From the NCBI GenBank assembly GCA_016717285.1, contig JADKFU010000005.1:294501-358500 (forward strand): a stretch of DNA of 64,000 nucleotides. The letters run 5' to 3'. The stretch is from Chitinophagaceae bacterium (GTDB taxonomy: Bacteria > Bacteroidota > Bacteroidia > Chitinophagales > UBA10324). The notes beneath the pieces were generated by a model, which was not told the DNA's origin, ran no database searches, and worked only from the letters and a program-made list of their open reading frames with translations. Each line of letters starts with the position of its first letter. Position 1 is the first letter of the stretch. Shown one piece after another: positions 28,914 through 38,300 of the stretch. Both the position numbers and the translations under genes were made by a program.

Positions 28914-29036
28914 TTCTATCAGAAATTTAAACGTGCAAGATAACTCATAAAAGGTAAAAATATTTTTAAAGAGGGAAATTAACGCAAGATAATTGGTTTC
29001 GTGTGAACAGGCATTTCAAACGTGCTTCCCGGTAGG

Positions 29037-30596
29037 TTATTGGATGACAGTTGAAGGAATAAAACCTGTTTTTTTTGGCTCCAGCACTTGAAACAGATCG
29101 CATCCTTTCCAGGATTGAATCACCTTGCCTGTCCAGTTGGTGCGCAACGCTTCCCTAAGCATTGGTTCACAAGTCATAACTATTTCTCCGGGCTCCAGCT
29201 CCGTTGGATTGTTTTTTAGAACGATGGAATAATGATCCAGATGCTGGTAAGTTCGTTGGTAGAATTTCAATTGATCGTAATGCTCAGGGTCTTTTGGTGG
29301 TGATTTCAGGATAGTATACCTGCTTATTTCCGGATGGTTCTCGTTTAAGAATTTCATAAATGCGCCTGTGATTCTGAATTCATCTGATTGGCTCCGGTCC
29401 CAGGCGTAAGTGATGTCGTCAGTTGTAAATATTTTATTAACCATTCGGCTATAAGGAATTAGCAATGCTGCAAAAAGGACCAATACAACTATTGAATTTT
29501 TGAATGACTCCTGTACCTGAAAGTAAGGAAGCGTACCCAGCTTTTTAATCACGCTATAAATGAATATGGCAACGATTAAACTCATTAACGGATAAAGAGG
29601 CGCATCGTACCATTCTAATTTATCAGCCGGATAGGAAATGAGCAGGAAATAACCCAATGAAAGTATCCAAAGGTAAAGCAGGCAACGTATTACTATTTTT
29701 TCCTTTTCGAAAAGAAACATAATTAATGAAAAGGGAAGCAGGTAAAGGAAAGGCGTGAAACTTCCATGTAGCATATTGAAAAAGTAAAATGAAAAAGGCT
29801 GCACATGCCAGCTCATCACGGTATTGTTGAAGCGCATTAATTCAGAAGCATATACCACAGACCAATAACCCGGCGACATTGTTTCCCGCAGCAAATAATA
29901 ACTTCCTGATAAGAGTAATACAATTGCTGCAGCCATATAAACTGCTTTTTGCCGTAATAAATTAAAAAAACTACCATCAGCTATTGATACGATAACGAGC
30001 AGAGGAACCGGTAGCCAGCCGGCAATTCCTTTGGTGTAAAATGCACCGGTTATTCCCACTGCCATCAGAAAAAAATGGAGTCCAGGCCGGCCTGGTTTGA
30101 GGAGGTATTTAAGAAAAACCAATAGGTACAGGGTGATCCAGAAAACAAGCGTAGCGTCCAGGTCGCCGCTTCGGGTTACGTGAATGGTGACGTAACCGTT
30201 GGCAGATACAAGTGTGAGCATTGCTACCATTGCAATAAGAACGGAATCAAAAACAGCCAGACTAAACCACAGTAAAACGAGGATTGTAAGCAAAGCAAAA
30301 ACTGCGGAAGGGAGACGGATGGCAAATTCATTCCAGCCGAAAAGATGAAGACTAATCGTTTCCATCCACAATACGAAAGGCGGTTTTGTATTATATAGAT
30401 CCGGTTGGCCTTCCATGCGAACTACAACCGGATCGTGAGTTAAATACATGTCAAGCGCATTGTTTGCATAAGTTGCTTCGTCCCACATATAGATCGGTGC
30501 AACACCAAGTTTTGCAAACAACGGAATGCAGCAAAGGATAATAGTTATGACGAGCAGGGTGCCTTTAAAATAGGAATTGTTCAAAAGCAGTTTCAT
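29037..30596 (-). CDS. ArnT/PMT-like membrane glycosyltransferase
   Basis: A 519-aa polytopic inner-membrane protein of the GT-C fold (PMT_2/GT39-GT83 type). The first periplasmic loop carries the catalytic-type acidic pair in IYMWDEATYANNALDM and the substrate-side motif NTKPPFVLWM. About ten to twelve hydrophobic segments follow, then a soluble C-terminal part (~400-519). Such enzymes move sugars from polyprenyl-phosphate donors to lipid A, proteins or glycans in the periplasm; donor and acceptor here are unknown. It lies between the DUF3179 gene (78 nt upstream) and the SprE gene, all leftward. Confidence 0.85.
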   Translation of the reverse strand: MKLLLNNSYFKGTLLVITIILCCIPLFAKLGVAPIYMWDEATYANNALDMYLTHDPVVVRMEGQPDLYNTKPPFVLWMETISLHLFGWNEFAIRLPSAVFALLTILVLLWFSLAVFDSVLIAMVAMLTLVSANGYVTIHVTRSGDLDATLVFWITLYLLVFLKYLLKPGRPGLHFFLMAVGITGAFYTKGIAGWLPVPLLVIVSIADGSFFNLLRQKAVYMAAAIVLLLSGSYYLLRETMSPGYWSVVYASELMRFNNTVMSWHVQPFSFYFFNMLHGSFTPFLYLLPFSLIMFLFEKEKIVIRCLLYLWILSLGYFLLISYPADKLEWYDAPLYPLMSLIVAIFIYSVIKKLGTLPYFQVQESFKNSIVVLVLFAALLIPYSRMVNKIFTTDDITYAWDRSQSDEFRITGAFMKFLNENHPEISRYTILKSPPKDPEHYDQLKFYQRTYQHLDHYSIVLKNNPTELEPGEIVMTCEPMLREALRTNWTGKVIQSWKGCDLFQVLEPKKTGFIPSTVIQ

Positions 30597-30674
30597 AAAT
30601 GGTTAAAGATAGGGTGCAGTTGGTAGATTGGACAGGGTTGAGATTTTTAAAATTTCAGACTCCTGTCAGCAGGG

Positions 30675-31922
30675 TTATTGTTGTTTAATAGCTGGCGGCG
30701 CGTTTAGAAATTTATTATTAGTAATACCGTAAGTAGCATTTTTATGCTTACCATAAAATCTTTCCCACGAATGATAATAGGTTTGATATGCGGTAACAGG
30801 TAACAATTTTCTTCCTGCAAAATGTCCTGATGTGCATTCCCCTTTCCAATTCCAGCCGGAGCCGGTTTGCGCATCAAGAAATAAACTGTCATTTTGTAAC
30901 GAGAAGAGAAGTGAGGTATCTCCCAGGCTGCTTTTAAATGCATGAAATGAATAGCCGTCTTTTTGCAGGGTAATTACAACAGGTTGGTTATTCACGGTAG
31001 TGTTAATTAGTTTCTTCTCTGTGAGTTCATTCCACAGGAAAACTTTAGAACTGTCGTCCAGCAATACTCCAATCACCCAGCTATTCGGTAGAAAAGATTT
31101 GTTCTTTTCCCGATCCGTATTGGCAGAAGGGATATTTATATCATAGCTTTTCAGTTTCGCGTATTCCTTAATATAATGCGGATCAGGTTGCATGATGAGT
31201 GTGTTCGGATGCTGCGCTATCCAGGTATTCAACGTCATTTGCTCATACGGAATGGTTTTCATTGCGGTACCTTTTAAGGGTCCTGCCCCGGCTATTCCGG
31301 TAGATTGATACCACCACGACCGGGTGGTTTCATCTTCAATTACCGCATTGTTAAAAGCCGCACCTACCAGCCTGAATCGTTCCTGCCTGCCATTGATCAC
31401 AGGATCGTACACCATACCGGTGCGACACATCGTGCAATAGGTTACTAAAACAGGCATGCCACCAATAACATCCTGAATTTTATGGTGATAGCCAACATAC
31501 TTCAGCGGGTAAGCTTTCGCTTCCCCATTCAGTTCAATGCCCAGTACATAATTATTTCCGGGTACGGTATTCTTATCAGGAAGTGTAAACAATAATTCTT
31601 TCGGTTCTTTAAACACATTTTCAGGCATAAAGCGAAAACCTAAAACATACACGGTGAGCACGCTGAATGCGAAAAGTCCGGTGACGATAATTTTTCCAAT
31701 TGTGGAACCGGATTTCCAGGTCTGAAACAGCAAAGGAAAAACGAATAAAAGCCCAAGGATTCTTGCAAACCAAAGTGTCTTGTAAAGAAAGTGGCCGAGT
31801 TCCATCTGATCCGAATACTGGCTGGTTGGAACAGGCATGATCAGGTAGAAAACAGCAGCATCCGGAAGGATGAGGAGCAGCATGCCGATGGCGAAAAGGA
31901 AGATTCGGAGGCGTTGATTCAT
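30675..31922 (-). CDS. DUF3179-domain membrane protein
   Basis: A 415-aa protein. Residues ~1-105 hold three hydrophobic helices (LFAIGMLLLILPDAAVFYLI; ILGLLFVFPLLF; IIVTGLFAFSVLTVYVLG). The rest is a soluble DUF3179 domain: NNYVLGIELNGEAKAYPLKYVGYH, VTYCTMCRTGMVYDP, and RSWWYQSTGIAGAGPLKG. The YCxxCxTG motif is the family signature. The function of DUF3179 proteins is not established; the conserved Cys pair hints at redox or metal chemistry (inference). First gene of a leftward group with the ArnT-like and SprE-like genes. Confidence 0.9.
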   Translation of the reverse strand: MNQRLRIFLFAIGMLLLILPDAAVFYLIMPVPTSQYSDQMELGHFLYKTLWFARILGLLFVFPLLFQTWKSGSTIGKIIVTGLFAFSVLTVYVLGFRFMPENVFKEPKELLFTLPDKNTVPGNNYVLGIELNGEAKAYPLKYVGYHHKIQDVIGGMPVLVTYCTMCRTGMVYDPVINGRQERFRLVGAAFNNAVIEDETTRSWWYQSTGIAGAGPLKGTAMKTIPYEQMTLNTWIAQHPNTLIMQPDPHYIKEYAKLKSYDINIPSANTDREKNKSFLPNSWVIGVLLDDSSKVFLWNELTEKKLINTTVNNQPVVITLQKDGYSFHAFKSSLGDTSLLFSLQNDSLFLDAQTGSGWNWKGECTSGHFAGRKLLPVTAYQTYYHSWERFYGKHKNATYGITNNKFLNAPPAIKQQ

Positions 31923-31956
31923 AAGAAAGGCACAAACATAGTGAGTTGGAAGGAAA

Positions 31957-32045
31957 TGTGAGTAGTGAGTAGTGAGTAGTAAGTCCTTAGTCCTTAGTCT
32001 TTTGACTTTTAGTCTTTTAGTCTTTTAGTCTTTTAGTCTTACGTC
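31957..32045. repeat. intergenic tandem repeats (AGTAGTG and TTTTAGTC)
   Basis: GTGAGTA-type units at 31958-31980, then CCTTAGT twice, then four perfect copies of the 8-mer TTTTAGTC at 32007-32038. The array lies between the divergent DUF3179 and M23 genes. The words belong to the same AGTC/GACT-rich family as those at 38821-38880 and 48981-49095. Confidence 0.8.
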
Positions 32046-32160
32046 AATAGTCATTGGCAAACATCTGCCCATCCGCCCATCAACTCATCGGCACATTGTG
32101 TTTGAAAGAAGTTTTCTTCAAACACGCTGTTTTATCCATCTTTGCACACTGTTTTTTAGC

Positions 32161-33057
32161 ATGCCAGAGCAACCTGCTGTTTATAAAAAGAAAAAATCGT
32201 GGTTTGAACGGCTCACGGACAAATACCGGTTGGTATTATTGAACGATGAGACGTTTGAAGAGGTGACCTCTTTTCAGCTCACCCGCATGAATGTGTATGT
32301 ATTGGTCAGTACTATTCTTGTAATTCTGGTGCTGGTTACTGTTTCCGCTATAGTTTACACACCCTTACGGGAATACATACCTGGTTATGCAGATGTGAAT
32401 ATGCGGCGGGATGTGATGGAACTGAAGTTGAGAAGCGATTCGATGCAAAAAGTATTGGAGGCAAACAACCTTTTTCTAACGAATATAAAGCGGGTAATAA
32501 GCGGAGATCTGGATCCTGAAAGAATGAATGATGTAACATCCGGAGTGCAGGTGCAAAACTATGATTCCATTGATCTGGATAAAGTGTCACCAGCAGAAAA
32601 CAAGTTGAGAAAGGACCTGGAAGACGAGCAACGGTTTACGGTGTCAAAGACTTCTTCTTTGCTCAAAAAAAGTTCGGCTGTGCGTGGCTTTCACTTTTTT
32701 ACTCCTTTGAAGGGCTATATTACGGAACCTTTTAACGGCAGCGAACAGCATTATGGAGTTGACATTGTAGCGCCTGAAAACGAACCTATAAAATCAACAT
32801 TGGATGGAATCGTTATTTTTGCCAACTGGACAGCCGAAACAGGGTACGTGATGGCCATACAGCATAATGATAATTTAATATCTTTGTACAAACACAACTC
32901 AGTACTTTTAAAGGAAGAAGGTAACTACGTAAAAGCAGGTGACGTAATTGCGATTATCGGCAATACAGGAGAACTCAGCAGCGGACCACACCTTCATTTT
33001 GAACTCTGGTATAAAGGCTTACCACTTAATCCCGAGGATTACCTAGTTTTCAAATAG
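32161..33057 (+). CDS. M23-family (LytM-type) peptidoglycan peptidase, membrane-anchored
   Basis: With the ATG at 32161 the product is 298 aa (MPEQPAVYKKKKSW). A longer frame from 32098 runs through the likely promoter (CATCTTTG at 32137-32144). A membrane anchor (~46-70, VYVLVSTILVILVLVTV) is followed by a coiled segment (~85-120) and a C-terminal M23 domain. Zinc ligands are His in EQHYGVDIVAP (HxxxD) and the HLHFE motif near the end. It probably trims peptide cross-links in the periplasm. The bactofilin gene 34 nt downstream fits the known M23-bactofilin pairing in cell-shape control. Confidence 0.93.
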   Translation: MPEQPAVYKKKKSWFERLTDKYRLVLLNDETFEEVTSFQLTRMNVYVLVSTILVILVLVTVSAIVYTPLREYIPGYADVNMRRDVMELKLRSDSMQKVLEANNLFLTNIKRVISGDLDPERMNDVTSGVQVQNYDSIDLDKVSPAENKLRKDLEDEQRFTVSKTSSLLKKSSAVRGFHFFTPLKGYITEPFNGSEQHYGVDIVAPENEPIKSTLDGIVIFANWTAETGYVMAIQHNDNLISLYKHNSVLLKEEGNYVKAGDVIAIIGNTGELSSGPHLHFELWYKGLPLNPEDYLVFK

Positions 33058-33091
33058 CCACTCACTTTTTTCATTTCAAAAATTCATTTCC

Positions 33092-33532
33092 ATGTTCAAC
33101 ACGAAAGAAAATCACCCGACCAAGCCCATCACTTCCAACCCTTCACCTAATCAATCCGCCATTAATATAATTGGCGCAGGTACTCAGATTGATGGTGAAA
33201 TAAAATCTGACAACGACATCCGTGTTGATGGCAAAATGAAAGGAACTATTAACTCTAAGTCGAAAATTGTAATTGGAGCCACGGGTATTGTGGATGGCGA
33301 CATGGTCTGCGACAATGCTGATATCTCCGGAAAAGTTTTCGGCAAAGTTGAAGTAAGCGACTTGTTATTTTTGAAATCCACTGGTTACCTTGAAGGAGAT
33401 ATAATTACCGGAAAATTAGTGGTAGAAGCCGGTGCACGTTTTACCGGTTCCTGCAAAATGGGTGTAAAAGAAATGAAGCCTGCTGAAAAATCTACCTCCC
33501 AGCAACTTCAGAAAGAATCAAAAGCAGTCTGA
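33092..33532 (+). CDS. bactofilin (polymer-forming cytoskeletal protein)
   Basis: A 146-aa protein. The central ~90 residues (32-125) form a right-handed beta-helix typical of bactofilins: GTQIDGEIKSDNDIRVDGKM, then IVIGATGIVDGDM, then GYLEGDIITGKLVVEAG, with G and D/N at about every 6-8 residues. The short polar ends are disordered. Bactofilins form filaments beneath the membrane and recruit cell-wall enzymes. Here the gene follows an M23 peptidase by 34 nt and precedes AtpZ by 9 nt, so one operon is likely. Confidence 0.94.
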   Translation: MFNTKENHPTKPITSNPSPNQSAINIIGAGTQIDGEIKSDNDIRVDGKMKGTINSKSKIVIGATGIVDGDMVCDNADISGKVFGKVEVSDLLFLKSTGYLEGDIITGKLVVEAGARFTGSCKMGVKEMKPAEKSTSQQLQKESKAV

Positions 33533-33541
33533 TTTCTTCTT

Positions 33542-33724
33542 TTGAAATATTTCTCTATTGCTTACCAGATCATTGCCTGCATCGCTTTGGGATTTATCGC
33601 CGGTTACTTTCTCGACAAGTGGAGTGGCTGGACCTTTCCTGTATTTAAGGTAGTGCTTTCCTTTGGCTCTGTTTTACTGGCATTGTACATTATTTATAAA
33701 GAATTGATGAACGATAAGAAATAA
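33542..33724 (+). CDS. AtpZ/AtpI-family small membrane protein
   Basis: A 60-aa protein with two membrane helices (YQIIACIALGFIAGYFLDKW and VFKVVLSFGSVLLALYIIY), joined by a short loop, and a Lys-rich end. This is the AtpZ (putative F0F1-ATPase subunit) pattern, with the conserved G..AGYFLD. AtpZ with AtpI is linked to c-ring assembly or Mg2+/Ca2+ transport in ATP synthase operons. The start is a TTG at 33542, 9 nt after the bactofilin stop. Its last base overlaps the next gene's first base. Confidence 0.85.
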   Translation: MKYFSIAYQIIACIALGFIAGYFLDKWSGWTFPVFKVVLSFGSVLLALYIIYKELMNDKK

Positions 33725-34116
33725 TGTACAGGACTATTTTTTCACGACTGATTATTTTAACCGCAGGTTTGGCATTGATTGTCGCATTGCTGAGTTTTTT
33801 AATTCCTGCAATTGCATCGTTTCAGTTATTTACCTGGATCTCTCTCGTATTTTTTTCATTGATCACCGCACTCACCTTATATATTGGATTAAGAGGATTG
33901 GAAAAAACCAGCTATGGCTTTGTAGCCAGCGTAAATGGAATAGTGCTGGTGAAATTGTTGCTCAGCGCAGTGCTTGTACTAATGTATGTAGTGATTACAC
34001 GACCGCATAATCCGGCCTTTATTATTCCGTTTTTCGTGTTTTATATTTTATTTACTGTATTTGAAGTTCGGGAATTGCTGTTGGCGCAAAAGGTAAAGGC
34101 CAGGAAAAAGGAATAA
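33724..34116 (+). CDS. AtpI-like four-helix membrane protein
   Basis: A 130-aa protein with four hydrophobic helices (~8-30, ~34-55, ~72-92 and ~98-118) and a basic C-terminus (QKVKARKKE). Position and topology match the small membrane protein that lies between AtpZ and AtpB in many Bacteroidota. The sequence alone is not diagnostic. The start overlaps the AtpZ stop by one base, so the pair is translationally coupled. No atpB follows. Confidence 0.6.
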   Translation: MYRTIFSRLIILTAGLALIVALLSFLIPAIASFQLFTWISLVFFSLITALTLYIGLRGLEKTSYGFVASVNGIVLVKLLLSAVLVLMYVVITRPHNPAFIIPFFVFYILFTVFEVRELLLAQKVKARKKE

Positions 34117-34494
34117 TCTGAATCCAATTCTGTTTTCAACTGAAAAAGGTTTCCTAATAAATTAATCCTGACAAAGTGGGTTTAAAAATGTTGTGTTTTT
34201 AATTCAATCACGCAAAGACCGAATGTTTGTTTAAAAAATTGGTAAATAACAACATTGCGAACTACGCCTTCGCACGGAAAAAAATTTATAAAAAATGTCA
34301 TTCAGCCACTGAGAAGCTATTTTGAAATGATCTTGAAATTCTACTATATCTCCGCAACCCTTCGGCAACCTAAGTACAAGCTTTATCGAAACACTGGTCA
34401 AGTAATTTTTTTATTTGACTTCAAAACACTTCTGAAAAATGTTGGTTAATTTTTAAATTGCCTTTACGACATTTACACATTCCTCGTAAGCAAA
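34117..34494. other. intergenic region, 378 nt
   Basis: Noncoding as far as I can see. Around 34208 is CACGCAAAGACCG, one arm of the GCAAAG-type repeat. A 64-codon frame at 34255-34449 starts at TTG and has no recognisable features. Where the ATP synthase a-subunit gene would be expected, nothing remains. Confidence 0.5.
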
Positions 34495-35112
34495 ATGACG
34501 CCAGCAGAAAATCTTGCAACACAATTATTGAAATTTTTACCGGAAGATGCGACGGACATTGTAGCACGATGGATAATTGATTATAAAATCGCCTTGACCA
34601 TCACGCGCAAGAGAAGGTCAATTCTCGGAGATTACCGTTGGCCGGGAGCCGGCAAAGGTCATCGTATTTCTGTCAATGGCGACCTCAACCAATATGCATT
34701 TTTGGTAACCCTCGTGCATGAAGTAGCGCATCTTGTTACCTGGGAAAAGCACAAGCATGCTGTTTCTTCTCACGGGCAGGAATGGAAAAATGAGTTCAGG
34801 CTATTGATGGATCAATTTACCGGACGAAGGATTTTTCCGGAAGATGTACGTACTGCTTTGAAAAAATATTTTGTCAATCCTTCTGCAACGCATTGTGCCG
34901 ATCCTGTGCTTATAAAAGTGTTGAATAAATATAATAAGCATCCTGTATTTCACCTCGAAGATCTTGAACACAATGGCCTGTTCCTTGCCATTGGAGGAAG
35001 GGTTTTTAAAAAAGGAGAGAAGTTGCGGAAGCGGTACCGTTGCGTAGAAGTACAAACCAAAAGGGTTTATTTATTCAGTCCGGTTGCGGAAGTGATGAAG
35101 GTGAATGGGTAG
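34495..35112 (+). CDS. SprT-like zinc metalloprotease-domain protein
   Basis: A 205-aa cytoplasmic protein. The zinc-binding HExxH is in VTLVHEVAHLVTWEK, with a later His in VSSHGQEWKNEF, the SprT/Spartan-type arrangement. Upstream are RKRRSILGDYRWPGAGKGHRI and strand elements of the SprT fold. The C-terminal ~70 residues contain a small beta domain (LFLAIGGRVFKKGEKLRKRYRCVEV). In Spartan the domain cleaves DNA-protein cross-links; bacterial members are mostly uncharacterised. Stands alone before pyruvate carboxylase. Confidence 0.85.
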   Translation: MTPAENLATQLLKFLPEDATDIVARWIIDYKIALTITRKRRSILGDYRWPGAGKGHRISVNGDLNQYAFLVTLVHEVAHLVTWEKHKHAVSSHGQEWKNEFRLLMDQFTGRRIFPEDVRTALKKYFVNPSATHCADPVLIKVLNKYNKHPVFHLEDLEHNGLFLAIGGRVFKKGEKLRKRYRCVEVQTKRVYLFSPVAEVMKVNG

Positions 35113-35220
35113 AAACAAAATGCTTTGCGTTTTCTATCAGGAAACAATTGCCACGAAGGCATGGAAATCACCGAAAAATGTTCTGGTCTGAAAAAAAAAT
35201 CATTGGAATGAACAATGAAC

Positions 35221-35240
35221 AGACGCAATGCATTGCGTCT
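35221..35240. repeat. 20-bp perfect palindrome
   Basis: AGACGCAATG followed by its exact reverse complement CATTGCGTCT, then CTAC. It lies just upstream of the -33 region of the pyruvate carboxylase promoter. Similar AGACGCAATGC palindromes are, as far as I recall, dispersed repeats in Bacteroidota and Cyanobacteria. Only one copy was noticed in this window. Confidence 0.8.
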
Positions 35241-35258
35241 CTACGTATCAATTTATCC

Positions 35259-35290
35259 GTTGTTCAATTAACAGGTGGAGTGTAACTTTA
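35259..35290 (+). promoter_or_regulatory. candidate promoter of pyruvate carboxylase
   Basis: GTTG at 35259-35262, 20 bases, then TAACTTTA at 35283-35290, each one base off the TTTG / TAnnTTTG consensus. The ATG at 35333 is 43 bases downstream. Confidence 0.4.
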
Positions 35291-35332
35291 CAACGTCTTC
35301 TTCTGTTCACCTTTTCTTTCTATTTTCCCTCT

Positions 35333-38300
35333 ATGCAAAAAATAAAAAAACTACTGGTCGCTAACCGTGGTGAAATTTCCATCAGGGCATTGCGCGCTGC
35401 TTCAGAACTGGGTATCCGCACGGTGGCCGTTTATACTTATGAAGACCGTTATTCATTACACCGTTACAAAGCCGATGAAGCATACCAGATTGGTGCAGAT
35501 GATGAGCCGCTGAAACCTTACCTGGATATTGAAGAAATCATTCGCATCGCAAAAATGAATCAGGTAGATGCCATTCATCCCGGCTACGGATTTCTATCAG
35601 AGAATGTTCGTTTTGCAAGGCGATGCGGCGAAGCAGGAATCATATTCATCGGTCCGCGACCGGAAGTGATGGAACAGTTGGGAGATAAAGTGGCTTCTAA
35701 AAATGTGGCGCGTTCTTGTGGCGTTCCGGTGATTGAAGACAACAAAAAGCCATTGACAGATGCCGGAATTGCTTTGAAAGAAGCGAAACGTATTGGCTTT
35801 CCGGTGATACTGAAAGCAAGTGCCGGTGGCGGCGGAAGAGGCATGCGCGTTTTGTATAAAGAAGAAGACCTGGAGAAAGCATTTGGTGAAGCACGTCGCG
35901 AGGCAGGCAATGCATTTGGCGATGATACCATCTTCATTGAAAAATTTGTAGAAGATCCCAAGCATATCGAAGTGCAATTGCTTGGTGATGAATACGGAAA
36001 TATTGTTCACCTGTTTGAGCGCGATTGCAGCGTGCAGCGAAGGTTTCAGAAAGTGGTAGAGGTTGCACCATCAACTTCTCTGCAACAAAGCACCCGTGAA
36101 AAGTTATTTGCCTATGCATTGCAACTGGCACGCAAGGTGAATTACAACAATGCCGGCACTGCTGAATTCCTGGTAGACAAAGAAGAAAATGTTTTTTTCA
36201 TAGAAGTAAATCCACGCATACAGGTTGAGCATACGGTAACAGAAGAAGTAACAGGTATCGATATCGTCCGCAGCCAGATTTTGATTGCTGATGGCAAAGC
36301 GCTCGATTCAAAAGAGATTGATATTCCTTCGCAGGAAGTAATTCATTGTTATGGTTTTGCCATTCAATGCCGGATAACGACAGAAGATCCTGCCAACAAT
36401 TTCAAACCTGATTACGGAACCATCATTGCCTATCGAAACGCCGGTGGTCATGGTATTCGTATCGATGAAGGCAGTTCTTACCAGGGCGTAAAAGTCTCGC
36501 CGTTTTTTGATTCCATGCTTGCAAAAATTACTGCACATGGCCGCACGCTCAGTGCTGCCGCCGCACGTATGCACCGCACATTAACAGAATACAGAATCAG
36601 GGGCGTAAAAACCAATATTCCTTTTCTTGAAAAAGTAATCACACATCCTGTTTTCATCGAAGGAAAAGCTACGGTTAAGTTTATTGAATTGTATCCTGAC
36701 CTGGTACGCGTGACACAAAAACAGGATCGCGGCACGAAAGTGTTGCGCTATCTCGCCGATGTGGTAGTGAACGGAAATCCCGACGTGCAGAAAGTGGATC
36801 AATCGAAAATTTTTCAAAAGCCAAAGGCACCTGACTTCAATCACTTTGAAACTATTCGCCCAGGTTCAAAACAATTACTCACAGACCTTGGCCCTGAAAA
36901 ATTTGCTGCATGGCTGAAAGCGGAAAAGCAAATTCATTATACGGATACCACTTTCCGGGATGCACACCAGTCATTACTTGCTACACGCGTTCGTACGCGC
37001 GACATGATGGCTGTGGCGGAAAGTTTTGCCCATCATCATCCTGAAATTTTTTCTATGGAAATTTGGGGCGGCGCTACGTTTGATGTTGCATTGCGCTTCC
37101 TGCATGAAAATCCATGGGAACGGTTGCAGTTGCTGCGCGAAGCCATTCCGAATATTTTATTTCAAATGTTGATTCGCGGTAACAATGCCATCGGCTATTC
37201 AGCGTATCCTGATAACCTGGTGGAAAAATTTATTGAGGAGTCATGGAAAAGTGGAGTCGACATTTTCAGAATTTTCGATTCGCTCAACTGGACGAAGAGC
37301 ATGAAGATAAGCATCAACGCCGTGCGCGAGAGAACCGGTGGATTGGCCGAAGCATGTATTTGTTACACGGGAGACATCGCAGACCCAAACCGTAAAAAGT
37401 ATTCACTGCAATATTATCTTGATCTCGCACGTGAACTCGAAGACATGGGCGCCCACATTCTTGGCATCAAAGACATGACGGGATTATTAAAACCTTATTC
37501 GGCAACACAGTTGATTACTGAATTGAAAAAGGTGGTGAACATTCCCATTCACCTGCATACTCATGATACTTCAGGAATTCAATCTGCAACGTATCTGAAA
37601 GCGATTGAAGCTGGAGTGGATGTAATTGATGTTGCGTTGAGTTCCTTATCAGGACTGACTTCTCAGCCTAACTTTAATTCCATTGCAGAAATGATGCGCG
37701 GACAGGAGCGTGAATTGAAAATGGACATTGATTCACTCAACCGTTTTTCCAATTACTGGGAAAATGTACGTGATTATTATTATCCTTTTGAAAGCGGACT
37801 GATGGCGGGAACGGCAGAAGTGTATCACCATGAAATTCCGGGCGGACAATATTCGAATCTCAAACCGCAGGCCATCGGCCTGGGATTGGCCGACAGGATG
37901 GACGACATCAAGAAAGCATATGAAGATGTAAATGAATTGTTTGGTGACATTGTAAAAGTTACGCCTTCATCAAAAGTGGTGGGCGACATGGCGATGTTCA
38001 TGATCTCCAATAAACTTACAAAGGAGGAGGTGATGGTGAAAGGCGCAACTCTTTCTTTTCCTGAATCAGTGAAAGGATTTTTTAAGGGTGAGATCGGGCA
38101 ACCGTATGGTGGATTTCCAAAAGAGTTGCAACGGATTATTCTGAAAGATGAGGCTCCGTTTACTGATCTGCCGAACGCGCATTTGAAACCCATTGATTTT
38201 GAAAGAGAATTCAGACAATTTCAGGAGCAGTTTGACACTTCGCAAACCATGCTTGATTTTCTTTCCTATAAATTCTATCCGAAAGTATTTGAAGACTATT

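Noticed and set aside
34255..34449. A 64-codon frame after the AtpI-like gene.
   Set aside because: TTG start, mixed composition, no hydrophobic or domain pattern; it does not resemble a remnant of atpB.
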